Shown here: positions 24,437 to 38,670 of the stretch, piece by piece
Layout: every line of letters starts with the position of its first letter
Position numbering within the stretch: position 1 is the first letter of the stretch
NCBI GenBank assembly: GCA_023333565.1
Contig: JAJKFH010003229.1
Coordinates: 868,001 to 932,000 of the forward strand
DNA from: Puffinus mauretanicus
Taxonomy: Eukaryota; Chordata; Aves; Procellariiformes; Procellariidae
DNA: 64,000 nucleotides
Direction of reading: 5' to 3'
The notes under the pieces: model-generated
What the model saw: the letters and a program-made list of their open reading frames with translations, nothing else
Told to the model about the DNA's origin: nothing
Database searches by the model: none
Position numbers and translations under genes: made by a program

Positions 24437-25790
24437 CTATAAAACCAGATGAAGGTGTGAAGAAATAAAGGTAGAACAGGTGAGCCAGCAAAAATGTAAT
24501 TATAGAGTAATATGGTTTAGAAAGCCTCGTATCACATTGTACTACCATATAACTACCTTGACCCTACTAGCCCTTTCTTCCCCACTGAAGAACAGTCAGC
24601 ATTGTTTTACCGGGAGGAGGAAGGGGGGCATGAGTGAGACTTCAGCAATTATTTCCTCCTCAGAAAGCTGTTGACTGACTTGACAATATGGTACACATTT
24701 TTGAGGTCCCCATTTTATAATCATACTAATTTAAATGAGGCAGATCATAAACTTCTCATAATGCAACAGGCCTAAAAATACGAGGAGGGAACTTTGTACG
24801 ACTTTGGTGGAGCACCTCCTTTTAAATCCACCCATGTTGTTAAACTTCTTGTTTTCTGCACTGCAAAGCCTCTCAAGCCACCTCTCCCTTTTGCCCTGCA
24901 TCCCCTCCTACACCTGCTAAGCAGATGAAGTGACGGTTTCTTTTAATTCAATCCACTTGAGGAAGTCTTAACTGCATGCTGCCATATGCTCCACCCCCAG
25001 ATCAAGATCACCACACAGCTAGGTGATTAGCATGAAGACAGAAGCTGTTTGTGTTTTCAACATAATTAACAAGTTTTCAGAATTCAGATGCAAGCCACAA
25101 TAGTAAAAATGGTTATTATTTTTTTAAACACTCAATTAGTTATCCAGTGACTGGATCAAGTAATCAGCTGCTCTTACTCTAGCTTAAAAGTGATCCCATG
25201 AAAATTTTTGTCAAAAATACTAATGCTAAGAAAAGACCTATCAGCCAGCAGAACCACCCTATACATCAGGCTACATTCAAAACTGCTGAGTTAAACCACT
25301 TCACGCATAACCTCTCCACCACTTCTCTCTTTATCTTTCTGGACTAATGCATGAAATCGCCATAATTTTGATGTAACTACATTTCATAATCACATCAAAG
25401 ACTTCTATCCTCTTTCTTATCAAGGCAGTGCAAATGATTCATGATGTGAAATATCTGATATGTTATATGATTCAACAACCCACCTTATAAAGTATGAAAA
25501 TGAGTAAAAAGACTTACGGTAAAATTTAATTCTTTAAGCATATTTTATTGTGAAATGCTACATTAATTATCTGATTCTCTAGTACTAGAAGTTTGGAGTT
25601 TCATTCTCCTCCCTCACCAGGAAGTCCTTAATCTTACTTTTTTATAAAGACCAACTGTATATTTTACAATATATACTGTTTCTAAATCATATTGGGCACA
25701 AAGATGAGCCATTATTCTGGCAAAACTGTGCTAGACATCAAGAGAAATGCAAAGGACTGCAAAACGGGCTCTGGTGCTATGTGTTACCTT

Positions 25791-25811
25791 CTTCACACAA
25801 GTTGTGTGAAG
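25791..25811. repeat. Near-perfect 21-bp palindrome
   Basis: CTTCACACAA (25791-25800), one G, then the exact reverse complement TTGTGTGAAG (25802-25811). Immediately after it, GCATGTTCA occurs twice (near 25811 and 25824). Confidence 0.75.
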
Positions 25812-26039
25812 CATGTTCAGTGAGCATGTTCACACATACGATGTAACAAAAAGTGGATCACACATTATCAAAATACGGTAAGCAGATTTTGAAGAGTTAG
25901 AACTGATTTGAGGTGCCTCCACACTAAGGCACATCTGAACCCATTGTTTGAAAAAGACCTGATTTTCAGACCTTTGAAGAATCAGACTCAGAATAGATTT
26001 CAACTTGAACCTCAAAATTATTCTACCAGTTTGAAAAGA

Positions 26040-26125
26040 GGTAAGGAAAAGAAGAAGAAAGAAAGAAACCAATCAAAAACCAAATCAAAAACCAAAAAAC
26101 CAATCAAAAAACAAACCAAGAAAAT
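26040..26125. repeat. A-rich CAATCAAAAAC-type simple repeat
   Basis: A purine tract (GAAGAAGAAAGAAAGAAACC) passes into irregular repeats of CAATCAAAAACC/CAAATCAAAAACC. The lysine-rich open frame at 25908-26261 is a by-product of this tract. Confidence 0.6.
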
Positions 26126-29100
26126 ACAAGTTTTCACAGGAACAAGAACAGTGGTGCCAAAATTTTACAAAGACTTTGCCTCTTCTGTGGAAAAAAGAGC
26201 AAAAGAAAAGATTAACATGCAAAAATTTATCCTATCTTTTTTCCCCAAGTACATATGTTAGAGAATCAGACATGATAAATGTTAACATGAAATATGTTAG
26301 AGGAGAACCAGACATGATAAATAGATAAAATAGCAACTCTAGTGAAGGCACATAAATTTAGTGAGTTAGTTATTTTAGCTAGAGTGGTTTGGGTATGTAA
26401 TTACCATGTTAGACCAAATTCCGTACATTCTAGCCATCCTCTAAATAATGAAAAGTCAACTTTTTCCATCGCTCGTACTGCACAGACTTAGTCCTTTCCA
26501 TTTAACAGTGTATTATGAAATTAGGACAAACAAAATTAATTTTCAAAGCAAAGAACATGACCCCTGGGGAAAAGCTATGTGTATCCTGTCAATATTTGAG
26601 CAATTAACATTAAATTATCTGCACACATCACAAATTAATATCTTGACCTTCTACTGATGTGAGAAACTCAAGTATAAAAGCAAAAGAGGGCATCAATCTG
26701 TATTTGCTGTCCTCTAAACATATGAAACAATTATTCTTAATAAACTGGCTAAACCCTATCATACCATTCGTATGCAGACAGAATTTGTCACTGACACCGT
26801 TGTTAGTTATGCCTAAGGAAATACCTCACTAATAGACACCCAGCATTCAACACAATCTGAACTCACTGAAGGAAGTGAGTCTACAATCTAATAACATAAT
26901 TATTTAAGAGGAATCATTTCCAAAAGTTTCTGCAATATGAAACAATATATTTAGGTACATATCATCTGATAACTATTCTTTTCTCATTAAATGCCTATGA
27001 AATTCTAATCTGAATTACCTGGCTGTTTGTGCGTCAGTTCACATGGCCGTGTCATCACTGGCACCTCCTGCTGCCTGAATACCTCTTAAACCTGATGTTT
27101 CCAGGGTCATAGGCACTCACAATTACACAGACAAGTACCATGCATCACAGAGCAGAGAGTGAACAGACTATCAGAGTACAGCTCACCTGTTTTTATGAAC
27201 ACTTAAGGTCACAGTTTACTCAGACGAGACAGAAAAGTCTTCGCTGCTAAACCATCTACATTTTAATTCCTTTGTAACGGATTCCTTGATTTGGAGTAAG
27301 ACTGTCATTAATCTTTAACATACCAATCTGGGACAAAATTAAACTCGGATAGACTAAAGGACTGACATGACAGAGATTGCAAAGAAGTATACACTGGGAT
27401 TTATCCAGCACTCTACATATTATATGGATTTATAGATATACCCCACAGTTAAGGAAAGAGACATTTAGTTCTCTGATGACAGAAGCTGGGACTTCCAGGA
27501 ACAGAAATTATACTAACAATTATAATAATAATATTAACATTAATGCCTCTATCTGCCATCGCTCTGTGCATAGGAAGAGCTGACTCTTGCCTGCAGAGCC
27601 CATAGCACTATCTCCCTGCTATCAGGTATGTGAAAGCTTTACAAGGTTCCCTTTTGAGTTCACAGAACAGGAGAAGATTTCTCCAGTAATCAGACCCAAT
27701 CTCATGCTCTGGCAGGCAAACTGGTCATGTAGCTCTGCTCAGAAATGTATCAAGCTTAAAATCAATTATGTTGTTTGCCCCAGCACTTTAATGGAAAGGC
27801 AGTTTCAACACATAACTGAATTATTTAGAAGCTCCGAGACAATGAGCCACAAGAGACAGGGAAAACACAAGAGAGTCATCCTTGTGATAGAAGTCATGAT
27901 AAAGCTAGCTAACAGTACAAACTCATCTTCCTTCTCTCAGGCACACACGTGTACTCCCAGCATCTCTTGAATAAATGGTGTTTATCAGATAACAGACAAA
28001 AATATTCTGAAGAGCTGAATGGAAATAAAGAGTTGCATGACTTAAGAAAGAGGCTAATTAGCTAAAAATAAAAACACACAACCCACAGTGCTACCAACTT
28101 CCTGAACAATTAGTTTACGGTTGACACATGTCAGTGGAATGCATGTCAGACACAACAGAATCATTCTGATTCAAGCAGAATTTCCTCAAAGGTCGTTTTC
28201 CTGTGGAAGTGCCTCAGAATCTAGTACCACTTAAATAGCCTTGGTAAAACACTAAACTGTGTTTTACATGTGCTCATAAGTATATGCCACTAATAGAAGC
28301 AATTATTTGTTAAAACATTGGTGAGGGAAGGAAGAAATAACTAACTAGTCTCAAGGTGAGGTTCAACACTAGCAAAGGTTCAGTGGCGTTACTGGTCTGA
28401 GGCACTGCCATGCCCCAGCACCCGTCCCTTCCTCCCACCACTTCTGTGTCACGGCATGCTCTCCCACTGGAGAAGAGCGTTAGAGTCACCGTGCAGCTCT
28501 GTTGCAAATGTCAGATCAAGAACTGATCCAGCTAAGGAAAAAAAAAAATCAAAAAAAGCCCACTATTTCCGTCTTAATTTTCAAAAGAATTTGTCCCCAA
28601 ACTTGATTCATACCACAGGCAGCTGTGTCAGCACAACAGAGGTGCCAAAGGGGTGCACAAGCAAGAAACGGGGGAAGCACCACCTTAACCTGGTATTGCA
28701 GCCAGGTGTAAGGTAAAGCCACAGGCTCACACTGTAGGAACTGTGATCATCATATGAATGAAATGCAGTTTCCTAGACTGTTGACCTCTTAACCACTTCC
28801 AGTATCATGTTTCTTAAAGATATTCTCAGTGTGCTACCATCTGGGCCTGCTTTAGCAAATATAAATCCACTGAAATCAGAGCCTGCGCTGCTTCACATCA
28901 TGTCATCAATACTTTCACTGCCCTGAAGTAAAGTATTTCAGAATAGATGCACATGAACATGCTGCAATAGGTCCATTTTGTTTATTTCACCATACTTAAA
29001 TATATTTCAGACAGCTTCATTTTCTCCAGAGAATAGTTTTCTTCTGTGCTTGGAAGGTAAATTTAAATATATTAAAAGCTTTGCCTTCAGCAAAGATGCT

Positions 29101-29876
29101 TTCAGAACAGGAATACTCATCATTCAAATAAATGATAATGGTTTTTTCCATCAACCTGTTCATTTATCCATGCCACTATTTTTATTGATGCGTTTCTCCT
29201 TCTAAGCAAGGTTGAGTAGAAATCTACATTTCAATTAACATTTTTGATATGACTATGCTCTGATTAAAACTAAATGGCAACAGAGAAATTTGCATTGATC
29301 ATTCAAAACTAAGGTGTAATTGCTCTACAGTGATTAGGAATGGCTTTTCATTTGGGTTTCTTTGAAAATTGTTACATCTACTGCATAAAAGAAGGCTTCA
29401 TTCTGGAAAGGGAATTCCTTTTTAAATATTTTAATCTGATAAGAATTTACAAACCTAGAATGGTATTGTGTGGCATTCACTGCATTGAATATATTACCTC
29501 ATTTTTTGTACCAGAAATATTTGTTATTCCTCATCAGGTCCCAGAAGAAAGTTTGTATCTCATGTCCTGACCTTTGATATATGTGGGAGGGGTTTCTATT
29601 AATACAGCTGGGCATAGCAGTTGCAACAGCATTTGACCTTATCAGCTATATATACTCAGTTAAAAGCATAACTCACAAATAGGAATGGTGGATATTCACT
29701 ACAATGGCTCAGATAAGTGCTAGTTACCAATGCAATTCCTTATTGTCCAAAGGAATTTAACTTCGAGGAATAAAGATAATCCATTGAGGCCATCTTTACC
29801 TACAGCAAAGGAATGTCATCCATCCTAGGTTTTATCTTCAGAGCAGGCTTGCTGCAACACATAGTTTGCACCAAGG

Positions 29877-29914
29877 TTTACACTGGCAGAAGCCAGTGTA
29901 AATCCAGTGTAAAT
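29877..29914. repeat. Hairpin with duplicated right arm
   Basis: TTTACACTGG (29877-29886), loop CAGAAG, then the exact complement CCAGTGTAAA (29893-29902). The right arm is repeated directly as CCAGTGTAAAT at 29904-29914, so two alternative stems can form. Confidence 0.75.
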
Positions 29915-30746
29915 CCTAAGAGCTCTGATGTTGTGAGTTGGGAATCCAGAACAAGGATGCAAGAAATATGCCTGTGCTTTGTAGTAATTATTGGACTATG
30001 TTCCTTTAAGAAGTTATTGCTGTACCTCTTAAAATTACAGCACTAATGTAATCCACTAGGACATCTAAACACTTGCATATTAACATTCCTAGTACCATAT
30101 AATATTACTTGATTGTTTTGTATTTGAAATGCCAGTTTCTGATAAGGTATTTATGAAGTATTATCATCAGTCTATTTTATTAGCTACTGAAGTGAGTGTT
30201 CAAAACAAAAGTAACTATGAGTACATCCATATTAGTTCAGGTCGGGAGTGTACTTCTGAAAGGAACCACCTCATCATCCCCACTTCCAACATTTCTGTTC
30301 ATATTGCAGTGTAGACTTCGAGCACAAAAACTGTATTCCTTTCAGATGAAAGGAATCTAACTCATCTAACATGCCAAAACCACTGAAGGACATTCAGTCC
30401 ATAGGGTCACACTAAAGCTGGTGCGAATTAAAACCCCTGAAATCAGTATAGAATGATGTCAGATCCTCAACACCACCTGCTTCCTCTATAGATCCACTCC
30501 TATTTCGCCGTGGTAATATGTGCTGAGGCAGTGGTGTAACTGGTCTAATTTCCCTTCACTTTTGCTACTTCACAGGAGTAACATAAGAGTTGGCAGAGTA
30601 ATAAAAATTTGTCCATATTGGAACATTCCATTAGTTTAACATGTAAGTTAAAATGACAGAAACGGAAATAATTCCCCAATGGAATTGCACACAACTCACC
30701 AGAACTGGATGAGCAAGGGGATTTATTCACTGGATGTTTTGGAAGG

Positions 30747-31495
30747 ATTCTGGAATAATTCAGATTGGAAAGGACTCCAGGAGGTCTATAGTCCAACCTC
30801 TGGATCAAAGGAGGGTCAGCTCTGAGCTCAGACCAGGTTTCAGTCTAGTCCTGAAATCCTCCAAGGATAGAGATTGCAAAACCTCTCTGCACAACCTACT
30901 CCACTGTTTGCTTGTCCTCGTGTATAAGAAATTTTTCTTGTACCCAGTCTGAAACTCTTTTGTTTCAGTTTAAGCCTGTTGCCTCTCATTTTCCCACCAT
31001 GTACTGTTGTGAAAAGCCACTTCTGTCTTCTTGATAACCTCCTTGTAGATACTGGAAGGCGGCTATTGGGTCTTTCTCCAGGCTGAACAAGCTCAGTTCC
31101 CTCAGCTTCTTCTCACAGGGCAAATGCTCCAGCATGACCAGCTTGACTGCCTTCTGCTAAACTGGCTCTGCTTTGTCAATGTGTTTCTTGTTTTGGGTGG
31201 CCCAAAACAGGGCGATGTGTTCTCAGTGCAGTCCAATGAGTACAGAGTAAAGGGGGATAATTACTTCCCTCAGTCTACTGGCTGTGCTGCTGTTAATAGA
31301 GCCCGGGGTGCTCTTGGCCTTTATTGCTGCCAAGGCACACTGCGGGCTTCTGCTCAGCTTGCTGTCATCCCCGCGCCTCAAGGCCTTCCACAGAGTTGTT
31401 CCCCAGCCTGTCAGTCCCCAGCCTGTACCACTGCCAGAGGTTCTTCCTGCCCAGGGGCAGGACTCTGCACTTGTCTCTGTCAAATTTAATATTCA
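30747..31495 (-). mobile_element. CR1 LINE tail, minus strand
   Basis: The + strand begins near the CR1 3' end with GATTGGAAAGGACTCCAGGA and GGTCTATAGTCCAACC. It then carries the standard series of CR1 tail blocks in order: CTGTTGCCTCTCATTTTCCC-like, GATACTGGAAGGCGGCTATT, CCAGGCTGAACAAGCTCAG, TTCCCTCAGCTTCTTCTCAC, GTGGCCCAAAACAGGGCGAT, GGGGATAATTACTTCCCTCA, and CCCAGCCTGTACCACTG near the end. About 750 bp, 5'-truncated within the untranslated tail, with no reverse transcriptase. Several overlapping open frames at 31124-31563 on both strands are CR1 sequence, not genes. Confidence 0.88.
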
Positions 31496-34400
31496 CATTG
31501 AATATTGCAAGCAGTGGAATCAATTCTTCTGCACATACTGATGAGGACAGGGATGGGCTCTAAAGCAGTCATTACCTTTGTCAGAGCCTTTGTAGGTTAA
31601 AAATGATCCTCTTTATCTTTGGGAAACAATAGGTAGCAACTGGCCTTGCCCAGCACTTTAAAAAAAGGGGACACAAGCCCTTGGCATGAAACTCTCATTT
31701 GTCTCGTGTTTGCAACTCGGGATGCTAGTCTGGCTGCGCTGACAGACCCAGTGATAAAGAGAACATTATATGCACTTCTTCCACACAGGTCAGAGGTCAT
31801 TTTAAAACCACCATGGAATGGTTATCCCAAGTAGACAGGAGTTTAAAAAGGAATTAAAAATGGCTTTTGTTTTTAACCACATCAGGTCCTCAAATGCATC
31901 TACGTGAATAGGTATTTCCACAGACCCTGAAACTGAACCACCTAGCCTTATTATTGGTGTGATTTTTGTATGCTTCCATACTTGCAAAATGAACTATTAG
32001 TCTCTAGTCAGTCTTTGAATTCTTGTGCAGCAATCTTTGATAAAGCCTGCAATCTAGAAAGAATAAGTTAATATCAGCAGGAGCTTTTAGGCCATGGATA
32101 GCGATATTTGAAACTGCTGCGTGAAATAAAGCAAACAAGAAAGGCTTTGAAAGGCATTTTTTTTGTCCCCAGCATCACAGACAAAAGATTGAAATTCACT
32201 GATCTTTGCTGTCATATACATCCCATGGTGTACCTGTCTCAAAACGTATAAACAAGATGCATAGCAAATCATTCCATGTGATCACAAAGTCCAGATTAGT
32301 TGGCATAAGAACAGCTATACTGAGATCAATGAAGTCAATATTTTTCACATCTAGATTTTCTAAGCAGCAAAATGCATTTGTTTGCAGAGACTTGTGAGAG
32401 AAACTTTAAGAATTATATGAATTATGTATAACTAGGAACATGTGAATGACAGCACTAGAAGAAATGACATGAATAAGGAATAAAGAAACGGCAGGTGTCG
32501 ATGGCACTGAAATAATCAGGTCGTCAGACATCATGGCACATATCTACATGCAACTTCAAGATGCTCAGAGCAAGAAAACAAAAGGCAGACTACACCCAGA
32601 GAAGGAAACCATGCCTGTGAGTAGATCAGCAGAATTCCCTAATGACATTCACGGAGGAGGGACAGGATGAAAAGACAAAAAGATCACAATCACTGTCAGC
32701 TACCTGAAGGCACAAAAGGCACATCCAAAAAACAAACACATGGTTGCTAAATGAAAACAGCCTGTGAGACGTGATGAGATCCTTCATAGTTGATGACCCT
32801 TGTCCTCTGTGCTATCACAGGTAATCCTTCCCAGACTACTTAGACAAACATTGTGTTACTTGTAAGCATGAAGAAATGAGTATGAAAGCATGAGAAAATG
32901 TGTCTGCAATCTTATACAAGAATAGGTATGAGTGAATAAACCCAGTTCTGTTTAAAATAAACAAACAGAAAATATGCAGCCTGCAATGTGCTTTGTTACA
33001 CTAACTATAAATGTTGCTTTATCTGTTAAGCACCCACAGCTGTTGAAAATGTGTAGCATAAGGTGTAGCAGCAAGTATTTGAATCTCTTGTAGAACTTAA
33101 GTTTTGCTTAAGATATATTACATTTTATTTCTCTTCTTTGCTACCATTTAATTATCATGATTTTGTACACAAATAGTTGAAAATTCAGAAAGTGCCAAAT
33201 ATTTTTCTCTGATTCTGTTAGTTACCATAATCAAAAGCATATATTTCCATCACAAAACTATTTCAAAGACAGTCATACTTCCAATGAGCTTTATATTACA
33301 ATGCAAACCCCTGCCCCTCTCTACAAACAGCAGAGGTCTTCACAGTGCAAACCACAAAACACACTTGACTTAAACTGGATATAGAGTCAAAGGACACTTT
33401 AAACAAGCAAATAAAAGTGCTTGCATTTTTATTTCCTAAATTTAATGATATCACATGGCATTTCCCTGGACAGTCATTTTTATTTTCTTTCGGACAATTC
33501 TTCAATTTAAGTACAAAAGGGCCAGCAAGTGCTGTTAAAAGTTTTAAAGCATTTTTTTAAAGCAGATAAGGGTGATAACAAACTCTCCCCATTATTCATA
33601 TCTGTTGTTGCTAAATTGAAGATAACTTGAAAATTATATATTTGACAGAAGAATACAGATTAAAGATACAACTGAAGTAATGTATATGAGCTGAGAAGAA
33701 AAACTAGTGTTTTTTGAAAAATCCAATAACATTACTATATGCTTGTAAGGTTTATATGAAGTGCCATCAAAAAGCATTCCTCCCTCTTCGACCCCCAAAA
33801 TATTCATGGCAATCAAAACTAAGCAAAGGTATGAAATTTCAGTTTAAAAAACCCACCATGGTACATACCTGAAAATATGGCAATAAGTTTTATTTCCCTG
33901 GATTAAAGAAGAAAAAACCCAAACCTCTCCAGCATTTGATATGTTTAGAAATTATTTTAAAGGTTGGTTCACCACATTAAAACAGGCCAGGTGTTGTTCA
34001 TTATTTCAGTTCAGATTGAAATAACAAATACATAAAATAAAGCAATTTATCCACTTTCCATTCAAACTTATGCAGGCCCAAGAGCAATGAGCTGATTGGC
34101 ACTTCAGTGTGAAGGCTTCATGCTGCTTGTTATGCAGAAAGGCTACTGGAATACTTTTGTCAGAGACAGCTATAAGCTGCCAAACAAAGATTAGCAATCA
34201 TGGCAAAATATTACGTTTCCCAAAAGTCATGGACATTGTGACTTCTTTGACAAATGGGACTTATTTCTGTTTTAAATGACATGGAAGCATTGAAAATTTT
34301 TAAGCTTTAATTGCATCTTAATGTAGAAAAAGAGCAGGGAGTTCTTTTATCTTATTGTAATGAACTTCAATTCATAATTCATAATTTTTAATATTTTAAT

Positions 34401-34776
34401 AGATTTCATGCTTTAGAGCCTGCCCAAGCAAACTGGAAAACCACAGGGTATAGAAGCATCCTCACTACAACACAACAGTAGCAAATAAGATTTCATAGTT
34501 CCCTGAGCAATGAAGGCTTGTCTCAGTAAAATTTTATGTACCTTTTACCCTCACACATTAGGGAATTTGTATCAAGAAGCTATTCATAATATACTTAGAG
34601 ACTCTGTACCAGTTTAGCTTCATATTCGTCTCTCTGGAGTCCCTAAATGCTCAAAAATATGTGAAAATGTAAAAATTTCTCAGTGAACAGCAAGGAATAA
34701 AAAGGCCTTGGTCTAAAGAAGTCTTTAGGCAGTAACAAGAAAGTGAATCACAGTAGGGAAATTCCAGGTATTAAAT

Positions 34777-34796
34777 GATTAAATAAATAAATAAAA
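34777..34796. repeat. (AAAT)n microsatellite
   Basis: ATTAAATAAATAAATAAAAT, about four units. Confidence 0.7.
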
Positions 34797-37700
34797 TGGA
34801 CAGGTCTAATTTTACTTATTTAGGAAAAAATATTTATGTTAGAAATGTCCTGATTCATTGAAATTAGCATAGTTCCATGGGCTTGCAAGGTAGACTGCCA
34901 AGGATAGTCTTTCCAGCCCTGGGATAAAATAAGGGTGTCTCTACATGTGTCCAGAAGCTATAAGGTAGTCAACAGCGTGGTGATTTTATGTTCAGGATCT
35001 CCTGTCTGGATGATGGCAGAAGTCCAAAGTTTACAGCCAGACCTACAGTTTCAGCTAATAGGTTTTTACTCCAGTGGAGGTACCAGCACATGTTCCAGTT
35101 CACCGCTCCTATTACAAGAGTGGTAACCCCTGGTAGATTTGCAGTCAGATGATTTGACAAGATCGTCCTACCTACTATCTAGGCTCACCTGGAAAACTCC
35201 TTATAAAATGCTACTGATTATAGAGCGTTCTCTGTGGATGCAGAGAAAGTCACAGAAGGTGTCTGGATGTTCAATACCCTAATGACAAAGCTATAAGCTG
35301 TTCTGGATTTTAAAAATGTTTCAGTTCTATCTAAATTCAGGACTTTGCAGCTGTTCTCTAAGAACTTCTCTGTGATCTCTCACTCTCTTTTTTCACTCAG
35401 CTTTCATCCGTACAGAATAAGATCTTTGGGAGACGTTCATCAAAAAGTCCCCTTCGATATTTCTGTTCCTATTTGTAGTGGGAAACTCACAGACATCTTG
35501 CTCCTGAGTGGATGAAAGAGGTTGAAAGAAAGAAGGTACGAAGTGAAGGAAAAAAGCACTGGTTATCAAATTGCAAAAGAAAAAGTTGTAGCTGACAAAG
35601 TTTAACTCATTTGACTTTTATTAAGGTAGTAGATTCTAACAATCCAAGAACATTCTGGTTTTTCTTATTTAATGCTTTGCATTCCTCCACACATAAAATA
35701 TGCTTTTATTCTATTCGTCATTAGTATTTTTAAGTGGGTTTTAGTATTTATTCTGACAAGGCATTATAGAAAACATGTAAAGCACTCACATTATACTAAT
35801 AAGAAGACAGAGAGTTTGTATAATTGTCAAGAATATACACCAGCATACATACTAGTCCCAGGAATGGAAAATCAAGTTTTTTTGATTTGCAAAAAGATGC
35901 AAGATAACCATACCCTGGCAGAACTAAAACCTGTTGTTCTTCCATATTGGCAGTTGAGGTCTTTGGAAAATAGGTCTGCTCATTCTTAGCCATCAAATAG
36001 CACTTTTTCTTGTGAACATTTCAAAAAGTTTAGAAAATAATTTAATTTACCCAAACTAGATAATAAGGAAGAACAGGATAGAAGGTAGGCTTATAGGAAC
36101 AAACTTAAGAACTTGAAGAAATGAGTCTACTGATAAGGGAACATTTTAGGCTTGTTTTGAAGTTTTCTAAAGCTTGAACATAAAAAGTCTACAGTTTCCT
36201 GTACAATTACTACCTATTGCAAGAGTTAGAGTTGTCCTGTTCATGGACAATATTTTCTTTCGCACTCATGCCATTCACAGAATTCCCCATGGCATCAGTG
36301 CAGTAATGGTACAAGAACTGTAAATGCAATTTTGATAACAATTTTCAGACCAAGTCAGAAAGAAGTAGAAAGGCAATGCTCCACATCTGCACAACTGCAA
36401 CTGTACTGCAGAAACAGAAGCACATATGAGGGCTCAGTCCCAGCTCAGACCTTAGCAAATCTGTACCTGACTGTAGCCTCCAGACTGGGAGAGGAGGTCT
36501 AAGTGCTTAAGCTTCCAGAATAGACACACAGTATAAAGGTTTTATGAGTATTCAGCTAACTAAACATGCAGGAAAGCATACCATTAAACAACTACTTCAA
36601 TAAGCGGTACGGACAAAGACTAGTTTTACATCAGATTTCTGTTCAATTTTAAAAGAATCATAGCAAGACCTTAACGTGAACTCACACACTAAAAGACATA
36701 AAAGAGGTCACACAAGAGATGTTTTGAGTGCCATAAACAGATGATATTTCACATGCATTTGTAATCTCTCCTGCTCCCAAACGCTATGTTTATAGTGCAG
36801 TGATTTGTTCAGTAGCTAATAGTGGCTCATACCTTGCACCTTGATGCCTATTTCCATGACATTGTAAACATTTCTTGAAATTTCTGCCACTGTCATTTCA
36901 GCTGAAAATAGCAAACAAGTTCAGAAGTTCAGTTCAAAGAAGAAAGGGAAGAGGGGAGAAGAGAGAGAACTCACAAACTCAGTGTGATCATACTGATTGT
37001 ACACTATTCATTGAGGAAGACATTCTTAGGAGACAATCTAAGCCATTTGTACTATATTAAAAAAAAAAACATAACCAGAAAATTATTTCAAACTACATAG
37101 CCCAGGACGTTTTTGTGCAGTCATGGTTAAGTATATTGCAGCTAGAGCCAGTTTTTACATCTGATATATTTTCAATTGAAGAGAGATAGAGGATTGTCAC
37201 TGTGTGACCTTAGAACATGCTCCTGTTTCAATCTTGTCTTATGATCTTCCTTATAAAAAATAAGTGGTCTCACTGGCTAGGTAACTTTGACATGGAAGTC
37301 ATTGCCCAGCAACTCAAGGTTCCCATCAGGGTGTTCTCACTGGTCAAAATACCTTGGGATTCTAGGTTAACCCTCCAAGGACACTTCGGAAAAAGAGTAA
37401 AAATAAAGGGCAGGATTTTTAATATAACAGTGAAGTGAGATACATATTTCCCTTGTTAAAACAGTAGGAAATTCTTCTGAAAGTTTATTGTCATTTCAAG
37501 AATAAGAGCAAGCATTTCTCCCCTACTTCATGCTGCTTCATTCATTCCTTCTTTGTAACAATGATCATCTCCTTCGCTAAGTATAGACCTACCTAAATTA
37601 GAGTTACTTTTGACCGTCTTTCTTGTACCACAAGAAGTCCATTCTTTCACTTCAGCAATCCTCTCCTGGTATTGTAGACACTCGGCAAAAGTTTCCATGC

Positions 37701-38615
37701 AGCAGAAATACAGCTGAGATGCAGATTAAAGGGCCTAGATTTCCTCTTGATGGGTGCCCAATGATTTCCACATCCTAAGGCAGGCACGTTTATCTTGGTG
37801 CATTCAGCACTGCACTCTGTCGCCTTGTTTGAGTTTGGGCATACATTCAGCCTATAGCACCAAACTGACACAGAAAAAGTCTTTTGTGTCACCATTAGTT
37901 TTCAAGAATAATTCACCTAAAATTTAAGAGGCAATTACCTTTCTGTTCAACAGCAGAATGACATGAAGTACATGTTTAAGAAGTTCTGTCATATGCAACT
38001 TACTGTCAGTCTTGAAACTGAATAATTTAGGCATTCTTCTACTAGTCATTCTGCCTTGACTTCATTGTCAATGATCTCTGAATGCATTTTTTAATTTATT
38101 AACATATAGTTTATATTAGTACTCTTTCTAAAAAGTCTTGGAGTGAAATGAGAGTATTACCTTTTTTTAACAAGCTCTTAGACTATTAGAATTGTCTCTT
38201 ACTTAGAGTTTGTTAGGTTATAAGAGCCATATTTTTAAAAAAACTAATGTGATCAAAGTACATGAAAGGAACCGAGTATTCTGAACATTTTAATAGTGTT
38301 GCAATTAGATTTTAAAAATACACATAGGTTGGACCAAAAACGTTTATGCTATTTTATCACAGTTCTCTGAAAGCCTCTGCTGCACAAGTTTTAGTTTGAA
38401 GGGTTTGCAGATTGTTCTGAAGAGACACAGAAGAGAAAGCATAATGCAACTGGTACTTCACTAAAAATTAAAAGTGCAGTAACACAGGGTTAAATCAAAT
38501 GTGTAAATTTCGTAATCTAAATGGAATCTTTGACTTCCCCACTATGATACAAAGAACAAAGGATATACTGCCAGGAGATTGAAGGGATTCTTACTAGTGC
38601 TTTTTCTAGAGGCAA

Positions 38616-38670
38616 TACATCCTAAAGGAATCCTGTATAATACATCCTAAGGGAAAAGGCATTTTCCCTT
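38616..38670. repeat. Duplicated 15-mer followed by 9-bp-stem hairpin
   Basis: AATACATCCTAAAGGA (38616-38631) recurs as AATACATCCTAAGGGA (38639-38654). Overlapping the second copy, AAGGGAAAA (38649-38657), loop GGCA, and TTTTCCCTT (38662-38670) form a perfect 9-bp stem. A third GGGAA follows. Confidence 0.65.

Larger units (their letters stand above)
24437..30746. other. AT-rich noncoding DNA
   Basis: No gene or clear transposon recognised. An open frame of 127 codons (+ 27587-27970) has no codon-use, splice or domain support. Local hairpins and an A-rich tract are listed separately. An imperfect duplication of CAGACATGATAAAT occurs at about 26268 and 26308. Confidence 0.5.

Noticed and set aside
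27587..27970. 127-codon + strand frame
   Set aside because: No recognisable domain, ordinary intergenic context, and length within chance expectation for 64 kb.
31124..31563. Overlapping open frames on both strands
   Set aside because: The DNA is a CR1 tail, and the blocks match the untranslated CR1 3' region in order.
33869..33897. 29-nt micro-exon-like block, minus strand
   Set aside because: Good sites, but too short to distinguish from chance among the many splice-like words in 64 kb.
35672..35989. 105-codon + strand frame with hydrophobic start
   Set aside because: The hydrophobic run reflects AT-rich codons. No upstream promoter or splice signals and no family resemblance.
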